Assembly: GCA_903893785.1 (NCBI GenBank)
Contig: CAITNQ010000203.1
Coordinates: 1 to 64,000 of the forward strand
Length of the DNA stretch: 64,000 nt
From: an uncultured Gemmatimonadota bacterium
GTDB taxonomy: Bacteria > Latescibacterota > UBA2968 > UBA8231
Direction: 5' to 3'
The notes beneath the pieces are model-generated. The model was not told the DNA's origin. It saw only the letters and a list, made by a program, of their open reading frames with translations, and did not search any database. The stretch's first letter is position 1, and the number at the start of each line of letters is the position of its first letter. Below, one piece after another: positions 18,946-25,833 of the stretch. Position numbers and translations under genes: made by a program.

Positions 18946-21240
18946 ATGGCGACGACACTGTTCCCGCTGGACTTGCCCGAACGCGAGTGGACCGAGTTTG
19001 ACGCCGCCGGTTTTGATCGGCCGGTGGCCGGCTGCATCCACCGCGGCACGCGGCCGCCCGACTGCGGCATGCCCCTGGGCAGCGTCGGGTCCGGGTGCAT
19101 CGACCTGGAAGCCGATGGCACCTGGGGCCTGTCGACCCTGTTCAACTCGCTGAACCCGCGCCGCGGCCCCCTGCAGGTGCCGGTTCTCGGTCTGTGCGTG
19201 GGCCTGCAGACCTGGGTGTTGACCACGCGCGAGGTGAGCCGGCGCCGCGGCATCCTGTGGATGGACCTGTGCCGCGGCGGGCGCCAGTACCAGGACCCGT
19301 TGCCGGTGCGCGAGATCCATTACTGGGGCCACTATCCGGTCGCCGACCTGGAGTTTGTCAGCGAGGCGCCCATCCGCGTCGGGCTGCGCGCCTGGTCGCC
19401 CTTTCTGCCCGGAGATGTGCCGGCCTCCATCGCCCCGGGCGCGGTCTTCGAGGTCCACCTGCGCAATGACTCCGACGCCGCCCAACACGGCACCCTGGCG
19501 TGCAGTTTCCCCGGCCCCAGCGAAGCCGAAGCCGGCACCCGCCGGCTGCGTCGGCGCCCGCTGACCGGGCGCCTGCAGGGGGTGGCGGTCAGCGGGCGCA
19601 AGGCCGCGTACGCGCTGGGCGTGCTGGATGAACCCGCGGTCCGTGTGGGTGGCGACCTGGGCGTCGAGGCGCTTTCCTGGGCCTGTATTGCCCACGACCT
19701 GCCCTGGGCCGAGCATCAACCCGGCACGGCGCTGGCGGTTGACTTCGACTTGGCCCCGGGGGCCAGCCGGGTGATCCGTTTCGTGCTCACCTGGTACAGC
19801 CCCCAGTGGCAGGGCAGCGGCAATCCGGCGGGCAGCGGCAACACGTACACGCACATGTACGCGGCCCACTACCGCAGCGCCACGGCGGTGGCGCGCTGGC
19901 TGGCTCGTCACCACGCCGATCTGCTGCACCGCGTGCTGGCCTGGCAGCAGGAAGTGTACGCCGAGCGCGACCTGCCGCCTTGGCTGCGCGATGGGCTGGT
20001 CAACATCCTCCACCAGATCACCGAGACGGCCGTCTGGGGGCAGGCACGGCCGCCCATCGGCGCCTGGTGTCGCCCCGAAGACGGCATCTTCGCGCTCAAC
20101 GAGAGCCCGCGGTGGTGCCCGCAGATGGAGTGCATCCCCTGTTCGTTTTACGGCAATCTGCCGCTGGTCTACCTGTTCCCCGAACTGGCGCTGTCGACGC
20201 TGCGGGCGTACCAGGGATACCAGTACCCCAGCGGCGCCGCGCCGTGGGTGTTCGGCGGGGTTACCACCGGGACCCCACCGTACGAGCTGGCCCTGCCCTC
20301 GCCGGGCTATGCTAGCCGGCCGCAGGCGACGCTGGACGGTCCCTGTTATGTGGAGATGGTCGACAAGCTCTGGCAGCGCACGGGCGATGACGCGGTGCTG
20401 CGGGAGTTCTACGCCTCGGTGAAGCAGAACACCGCTTTCACCATGAACCTGCGACCGGGCGCCGGCGCGGCCGGCATCGTCAGCATGCCGACGGACAATC
20501 TGGCCAATGACTGGTTCGAGTCCTGTGAGCTATTCGGCATTGTGCCCCACATCGGCGGGGCCCACCTGGCGCAGCTGCGGTTGGCCGGCCGCATGGCCCG
20601 GGCCATGGGCGACGAGGCCTTTGCCACGCAGTGCGAGCAGTGGTTCAACGACGGTAGCCAGGTACTGGAGCAGGAGGCTTGGGCCGGCACCCACTATCTG
20701 CTGTTCCACGAACGCGAGACGGGCAAGGTCTCCGATGTGGTCATGGGCTACCAGCTCGACGGCGAGTGGATGGCGCGCTTCCATGGCCTGCCCGGCGTGT
20801 TCAGGTCAGAGCGCGTCGACCAGACCCTGGCGACGCTGAAGACCACCAGCGTGGCGCTGTCGCCCTTCGGCGCGGTGACGTTCTGCAAAGCGGAGGCCGC
20901 GGCGCTGACCCCCGCAGACTGGGATCCGGGTTACTGGGGGGCGCACGGCGTCCATCCGCCGGGGACCTTCATGCTGGCGATGACCTACGCCTACCGCGGC
21001 CAGGTGGAGTTCGGCCTGGAACTGGCCCGTCGGACCGTGCACGAGGTGGTGCAGCGAGGTTGGTACTGGGACTGGCCGGTGGCCATCGACGCCCTGCAGG
21101 GGCCGCGCACGGGGTTCGACTACTACCAGAACATGGTCCTGTGGTCGCTGGCCGCCGCCGCCCGCGGTCAGGACCTGACCGGGCCGTGCCAGGCCGGCGG
21201 CCTGGTCGACCGTATCACCCGCGCCGCCGGCGCTCGTTAG
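18946..21240 (+). CDS. GH116-like (GBA2-type) glycosidase, paralog 1
   Basis: CGMPLGSVGSGCIDLEADGTWGLSTLFN N-terminal motif; SFYGNLPLVYLFPELALSTLRAYQGYQ; paralogous to CDS 42390-44771. Confidence 0.65.
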   Translation: MATTLFPLDLPEREWTEFDAAGFDRPVAGCIHRGTRPPDCGMPLGSVGSGCIDLEADGTWGLSTLFNSLNPRRGPLQVPVLGLCVGLQTWVLTTREVSRRRGILWMDLCRGGRQYQDPLPVREIHYWGHYPVADLEFVSEAPIRVGLRAWSPFLPGDVPASIAPGAVFEVHLRNDSDAAQHGTLACSFPGPSEAEAGTRRLRRRPLTGRLQGVAVSGRKAAYALGVLDEPAVRVGGDLGVEALSWACIAHDLPWAEHQPGTALAVDFDLAPGASRVIRFVLTWYSPQWQGSGNPAGSGNTYTHMYAAHYRSATAVARWLARHHADLLHRVLAWQQEVYAERDLPPWLRDGLVNILHQITETAVWGQARPPIGAWCRPEDGIFALNESPRWCPQMECIPCSFYGNLPLVYLFPELALSTLRAYQGYQYPSGAAPWVFGGVTTGTPPYELALPSPGYASRPQATLDGPCYVEMVDKLWQRTGDDAVLREFYASVKQNTAFTMNLRPGAGAAGIVSMPTDNLANDWFESCELFGIVPHIGGAHLAQLRLAGRMARAMGDEAFATQCEQWFNDGSQVLEQEAWAGTHYLLFHERETGKVSDVVMGYQLDGEWMARFHGLPGVFRSERVDQTLATLKTTSVALSPFGAVTFCKAEAAALTPADWDPGYWGAHGVHPPGTFMLAMTYAYRGQVEFGLELARRTVHEVVQRGWYWDWPVAIDALQGPRTGFDYYQNMVLWSLAAAARGQDLTGPCQAGGLVDRITRAAGAR

Positions 21241-21259
21241 GCCCGCCGACGACGACGCG

Positions 21260-21297
21260 CCGGGGCCCGGGACCGCCCTCTAGGTCCCGGACCCCGG
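21260..21297. terminator. Strong hairpin between convergent genes
   Basis: CCGGGG-C-CCGGGACC / GCCCTCTA loop / GGTCCCGG-A-CCCCGG: 14 bp paired with one internal mismatch, between stops at 21240 (+) and 21321 (-). Confidence 0.6.
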
Positions 21298-21320
21298 CCC
21301 TGATGACCGGCCCGACCGGA

Positions 21321-23618
21321 TCAGGCCGGACTGCCGCCGAACAGCAGTTCCTCGGCGTCGGCAGCGCTGATCTCGCCGCGGGCGAGACTCTGGAGGATCG
21401 CTGTGCGCGCCTCGGGCTGAGCCGGTGGCGCCGCCGGCAACGGCAGGGGCGGCATGGCCGGCAGCTCGGGCATGACCGGCAGCACCGGCATGGCCAGGGC
21501 TGCGGGCGCGGCTTGCGTGGCCGTCGGCGGCGCCTCGGCCCGACGCACGGCGACATCGCCCAGGCCCGTGCGCAGCTCCAGACGGCAACGGCCTGCCTCG
21601 TCGCCGAACGAACCCACCATGCGCACGCTGCCGACGCTGACTGGGCCAGGCCGGCCGACGCGGACCAAGGGCCAATCGCTGCGCACGGCGCCCATGCCGG
21701 TGACCGCTTCCACCTGCGCCGCCGCCGCCGCCGGCAGGACCGCCGTCAGATTGCCGGCGCCGGTTTCCAGCCGGAAGGGCGCCGCCGTCGCGGTCTCTGG
21801 CTGGGGGCTGAAGGTGGCGTCGATGTTGCCGGCGCCGGTGCGGACCTGCAGGCCGGTAACCGCCACCGCCACCAGGCGCACATTGCCCCCGCCGGTGCGG
21901 ATCTCCAGGTCCGCCGGGCCGTGGGTTTCCACGGTGATGTTGCCGCCCCCGGTGGCCGCCTGGGTGCAGCCGGCGATACCCACCAAGTCCAGGTTACCAC
22001 CGCCGCTGTGGACGCTGCCGCTGACCGCGGCGCCGCGCAGCCGGATATTGCCGCCGCCGGTGTTCAGGGCGCAGACGCCGCGCAGGTCGGTGGCGTCGAT
22101 GTGGCCGCCACCGAGCTGCACTTCCACCCGCGTCACCCCTGTCGGCAGGCTCAACCGCGCCTGGACCCGCCGGGTACGGCGACCCGGGCCGTGGTGCGGC
22201 GCCGGGCCGACCAACCGCAGTAGGCCGTCCCGGCGTTCGACCTTCAGGTCGGCCTCGGCCAGGCCGATCAGCGCCACCTCGACCTGATCGCCGCTGGCCG
22301 GGCCCAGGGACACATGGCCGTTGTCCAGTTCGAGGCGCAGGCCGGTGGTCCCTTCCAAGGGCAGGGCCAGCGAGGTCGCCGCCCCGGTTTCCACTTCGGA
22401 GCCGTGGGCCCAGTGCGTGGCCTGACGGATCACCTCACCCACCGTGGCCCCCAGCCGCGCCGACATGGAGCCCAAATCGGCGATGGCCGTCCCCGCCACC
22501 CGGCCGGTGGCGGCCGCGGCGGCCTCGGCCGCGGCGCTGACCGCGGCAGTCGCCGCCGTGGCATCGAAGAAGGGCCCGGCCGGCGCCGCGGGCGGCGGCG
22601 TGAAGCCATGGGCTCGGTCCAGGCGCGCGCCCTCCAAGCTAGCGTCCTGCAATTGCGCCCCGGTCAGGTCGGCCTCGGTCAGGTCGGCCCCTTCCAGGCT
22701 GGCGCCGGACAGGTTGGCGTTGACCAGATCCGCGTGGGCCAGCCCGGCGCCTTCCAGGCTAGCGCGGGACAAGTCCGCGCCGGGCAGCGAGGCGCCGCGC
22801 AGGCGGGCCCCCTCCAGCGAGGCGCCCACCAGCACAGCGGCGGCCAACCGGGCTTCGGTCAGGTCGGCACCCTCAAGGCTGGCGTCCCTGAGGTTGGCGC
22901 CGGACAGGTCGGCGCCGGACAGATTGGCCCCTTCCAGGCTGGCATGGCTCAGGTCGGCATGGCTCAGGTTGGCGCCGCGCAGATCGGCACCCTCCAGCGA
23001 AGTATGGGCCAGCTGGGCGGCGGTCAGGCAGGCCTCGGCGAGCACCGCCCCCTCGAAACTGGCGCCCGTGGCCTCGGCCCGGGACAGATCTGCCCCCTGC
23101 AGGTGGGCGCCCTCAAAAGAAGCGCGGCGGGCATCGACATCGGCCATCAGCGCGCCGGCAAGCACCGCCCGCTCCAACGCCGCGCCCTGCAGATGGGCCT
23201 GCTGCAGATCGGCCCCCGTGGCAGCGATCCGCTCCAAGGCCGCGCCGTCCAGGCACGCGCCCACCAGCCGGGCCCGCTCCAGCGCCGCCCGTTCCAGGTT
23301 GGCGCCGGACAGGTCGGCACCGGACAGGTCGGCCTCGGTCAGGTCGGCCCGTTCCAGATCCGCCCGGCGCAGGGAGCCGTCCATCAGGCAGGCCCGGTCC
23401 AGGGTGGCCCGGGTGAGCAGCGCGCCGGACAGATCCAGTCCGCCGCGGGCCGTACGCCAGGCGGGCGGCGCCTCGCCGGAGGCCGGGGCGGCCCACGCGG
23501 CCAGGGCGGGCGGGCCGGCGTCCAGCCCGCTCAGGCTGGCGCGCTCCAGCGGCAGGCCGTCAGGGCCGCCGTGGGCCGTCAGACGCTGCAGGATGTCGGT
23601 GAGGGTAAGCGTAGCCAT
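21321..23618 (-). CDS. Pentapeptide-repeat / DUF4097-type beta-solenoid fusion with C-terminal YvlB/LiaX (SHOCT)-like motif
   Basis: ATG at 23618 with GGAGGT; about 55 A(D/N)LxxA pentapeptides, then TGGGNI/SGGGNL/TGAGNI repeats, Pro-rich linker and RTAILQSLARGEISAADAEELLFGG. Confidence 0.85.
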   Translation of the reverse strand: MATLTLTDILQRLTAHGGPDGLPLERASLSGLDAGPPALAAWAAPASGEAPPAWRTARGGLDLSGALLTRATLDRACLMDGSLRRADLERADLTEADLSGADLSGANLERAALERARLVGACLDGAALERIAATGADLQQAHLQGAALERAVLAGALMADVDARRASFEGAHLQGADLSRAEATGASFEGAVLAEACLTAAQLAHTSLEGADLRGANLSHADLSHASLEGANLSGADLSGANLRDASLEGADLTEARLAAAVLVGASLEGARLRGASLPGADLSRASLEGAGLAHADLVNANLSGASLEGADLTEADLTGAQLQDASLEGARLDRAHGFTPPPAAPAGPFFDATAATAAVSAAAEAAAAATGRVAGTAIADLGSMSARLGATVGEVIRQATHWAHGSEVETGAATSLALPLEGTTGLRLELDNGHVSLGPASGDQVEVALIGLAEADLKVERRDGLLRLVGPAPHHGPGRRTRRVQARLSLPTGVTRVEVQLGGGHIDATDLRGVCALNTGGGNIRLRGAAVSGSVHSGGGNLDLVGIAGCTQAATGGGNITVETHGPADLEIRTGGGNVRLVAVAVTGLQVRTGAGNIDATFSPQPETATAAPFRLETGAGNLTAVLPAAAAAQVEAVTGMGAVRSDWPLVRVGRPGPVSVGSVRMVGSFGDEAGRCRLELRTGLGDVAVRRAEAPPTATQAAPAALAMPVLPVMPELPAMPPLPLPAAPPAQPEARTAILQSLARGEISAADAEELLFGGSPA
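22611..23435 (-). repeat. Pentapeptide-repeat coding array with 60-bp (20-aa) higher-order periodicity
   Basis: 13 successive units beginning DLERA, NLERA, ALERI, ALERA, SFEGA x2, SLEGA x7, each 20 aa apart. Confidence 0.9.
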
Positions 23619-23690
23619 GGGATGACCTCCAGGAAGGGCGTGAGCACCCGGCAAGGGGTGCACCGTGGCCGGCAGGACCGGCCGTGGGGC

Positions 23691-24131
23691 CTAAACGGGT
23701 TCGGTGTCAGCGGTCGACGCCGTGGTGTCGGTCTGGCCCCGCAGGCGGGCCAGGCCCTCGCGGACGGACAGCTGGCCGGCGGCGATCAGCTGCAGCACTT
23801 CGCGCCGCGGGTCCGGCGGCGCCCCGCCTGCCGGGGCCGTCAACGCCGGGGCCGTTGGCGGCGCCACCGACGCCTCGGCCAGGCAGGCGGCGATCTCGTC
23901 CAACTTGCCCCGCACGGTCGGGTACGAAACGCCAAGCGCCTTCTCCATCTCGCGCAGATTGCCCCGGCGGACGATGAACAGGCGGGCAAAAGCCAGCTGC
24001 TCGGGGGTCAAGCGACAGAAGGCGCACGGTTCGTACTGACTGCGCACTTGCGTGGCACAGGCACCGCAAACGACCTCGGTGATCACCAGGCCGCCGCCGC
24101 AGCTCGGACATTGTTCTATGATTTTCCTCAT
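23691..24131 (-). CDS. DUF2089-type zinc-ribbon/HTH regulator
   Basis: CPSCGGGL...CGAC...CAFC cysteines, LTPEQLAFARLFIVRRGNLREMEKALGVSYPTVRGKLDEI HTH, C-terminal RREVLQLIAAGQLSVREGLARLRG. ATG at 24131; TTG at 24152 is an alternative. Confidence 0.8.
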   Translation of the reverse strand: MRKIIEQCPSCGGGLVITEVVCGACATQVRSQYEPCAFCRLTPEQLAFARLFIVRRGNLREMEKALGVSYPTVRGKLDEIAACLAEASVAPPTAPALTAPAGGAPPDPRREVLQLIAAGQLSVREGLARLRGQTDTTASTADTEPV

Positions 24132-24159
24132 TTCATGGCTCCTTTGCCTCAAAGAACAG

Positions 24160-24175
24160 ATTAATAATTAGTAAT
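24160..24175. promoter_or_regulatory. AT-rich near-perfect 16-bp palindrome, candidate operator of the DUF2089-type regulator
   Basis: ATTAATAATTAGTAAT (reverse complement ATTACTAATTATTAAT), one mismatched symmetric pair, partly overlapped on the minus strand by a TTGACA (24180-24175). Confidence 0.45.
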
Positions 24176-24347
24176 GTCAAGGATTCTCTCTGTTTATTGC
24201 ATGTTTTTCGATATCTCTATCCAGGTTGGATCGGGCCCTGGGCAGCGCGCGCCGACCCTGGGCAGTTGACCCCGGCCGCGCCGGGCCGCTATGTTGGGAG
24301 CGCACCCGTTGGGTGCCACGCGCCCTGCCCCCGGCGACGGATCGACC

Positions 24348-24989
24348 ATGGAGCCCCTGCGCCTGCTCTTCCTGGGCAACAGCATTACCTGGCACCCGCC
24401 GGCTCCGGAGGTTTCCTGGGAAGGGGACTGGGGGATGGCGGCCAGCGGCCGCGAAGCCGACTACGTGCATCGGTTGGCCGCCCTGTTGGCCACCCGCACC
24501 GGCCAACTGCCGGTGACTCGGGTCGAGAACATTGCCGCCTTCGAGCGCGGCTACGCCACCTGGCAGGACCCGCCGCGCCAGCAGGAGTGGCACCGTTTCG
24601 CCCCGGACTGGATTGTGCTGGCGATCGGCGAGAACGTCCCGTCGCTGGCGCCGGTGGTGGAGCGCCGACGCTTCTGCCGGCACCTGCGCCGGCTGCTGGT
24701 GCCCTTGCTGGCGGCGGCCCCTGGCCAGTTGCTGGTGCGCAGTTGCTTCTGGCCCGAGCCGCTCCGCGACCGGTTGCTGCGGCGGGTGTGTACGCAACTG
24801 CAGGGCCGTTTTGTTGACCTGGCGCCGTTGAGCCAGTGCCCGGCCTACCGCGCCGACGCGGAGCGTTCCTATGCCCATGCCGGCGTGGGCGCCCACCCGG
24901 GTGACGCGGGCATGCGGGCCATTGCCGAACGACTGCTGGCGGCCTTGCCGGCGAGCGAGGTGGCCCTTACACAGCGTTACCGCGCGTGA
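24348..24989 (+). CDS. SGNH/GDSL-type hydrolase family protein
   Basis: LLFLGNSITWH (GDSL-like block I), IVLAIGENVPS, HAGVGAHPGDAGMRAIAERL (block V-like H). Confidence 0.7.
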   Translation: MEPLRLLFLGNSITWHPPAPEVSWEGDWGMAASGREADYVHRLAALLATRTGQLPVTRVENIAAFERGYATWQDPPRQQEWHRFAPDWIVLAIGENVPSLAPVVERRRFCRHLRRLLVPLLAAAPGQLLVRSCFWPEPLRDRLLRRVCTQLQGRFVDLAPLSQCPAYRADAERSYAHAGVGAHPGDAGMRAIAERLLAALPASEVALTQRYRA

Positions 24990-25080
24990 CACAACGACCA
25001 CAGACTTCGGCCGCCGCGGCAGCGATATTCCGGGTGTGGTCACCCACTGACGGGTGCCCCGCACACCAGGAGCTGGACCC

Positions 25081-25740
25081 ATGACCCGCTATCGTTGGTT
25101 GACCCTGACAACCCTGGCGGCCGGGCTGGCGCTGGCGGCCGCCGCCGGCGCCGAGGAACCGACCGCGGGCACCGCGCCCGACCCACAGCTGACCTGCCCG
25201 ATGGGCGCCATCACCGCGCCCGGGCGCCTGCATCGGGGCCCGGGGGGGCCGGCCATGGAAAAGGGCGAACGGCGCGGTCGTCGGCGCGGCATGTGGCTGG
25301 GCGGGCCGGCCGGCGCCGGGCCGGGTGGGGCCGGGCCGTTGGCCTTCTTGCTGGGCCCGGGCAACCCGCTGCAGCTGAGCGAGGCGCAGGCACAGCAACT
25401 GCGGACGCTGTCGTTTGACTTCCGCAAGGGCGCCGTGACCCAGGAGGCCGCCGTGCGCACGGCCGAGTTGGAGCTGGAGCAGCTGAGCCAGACGCAACCG
25501 GCGGACGGCCGCAAGATTGAGGCCAAGATCCGCGAGGTGTACGCCAAGCGCGCTGACCTGGCGGTGGCCGCCCACCAGGCTCGCATGGCGGCCGAGCAGG
25601 TGCTGACCCCGGAACAGCGGTCCAAGGCCCAGCAACTGGGGCCCATGGGCGGCGGCGCCGGCCACGGTCTGCGCCGGGGCGGCCCGGACGCGGAGGACGA
25701 CGCGCCCGACACCCCCGCCGTTGCTGAGCCGCGCGAATGA
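25081..25740 (+). CDS. Spy/CpxP-like (LTxxQ) periplasmic protein
   Basis: Signal-peptide-like N-terminus MTRYRWLTLTTLAAGLALAAAAGA; QLSEAQAQQLRTL and VLTPEQRSKAQQL motifs. Confidence 0.65.
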   Translation: MTRYRWLTLTTLAAGLALAAAAGAEEPTAGTAPDPQLTCPMGAITAPGRLHRGPGGPAMEKGERRGRRRGMWLGGPAGAGPGGAGPLAFLLGPGNPLQLSEAQAQQLRTLSFDFRKGAVTQEAAVRTAELELEQLSQTQPADGRKIEAKIREVYAKRADLAVAAHQARMAAEQVLTPEQRSKAQQLGPMGGGAGHGLRRGGPDAEDDAPDTPAVAEPRE

Positions 25741-25833
25741 TCCGCCCCTCACCCGTAGCCTCCGCCAGCCCGGCCACCCCCTGCTAGCGCCACCGGGGGG
25801 GGCCGGGCTGTCTGTTGACCGGGAGCCGGCACC

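Noticed and set aside
22611-23435. Regular short DNA repeats suggestive of CRISPR or a minisatellite
   Set aside because: The 15/60-bp periodicity is fully explained by pentapeptide coding repeats; no conserved repeat/variable spacer structure and no cas genes.
22314-24164. 616-aa plus-strand ORF rich in GQ/QVG repeats
   Set aside because: Exact antisense of the pentapeptide-repeat gene; its repetitiveness is a shadow of the real repeat and it lacks a recognisable fold or RBS.
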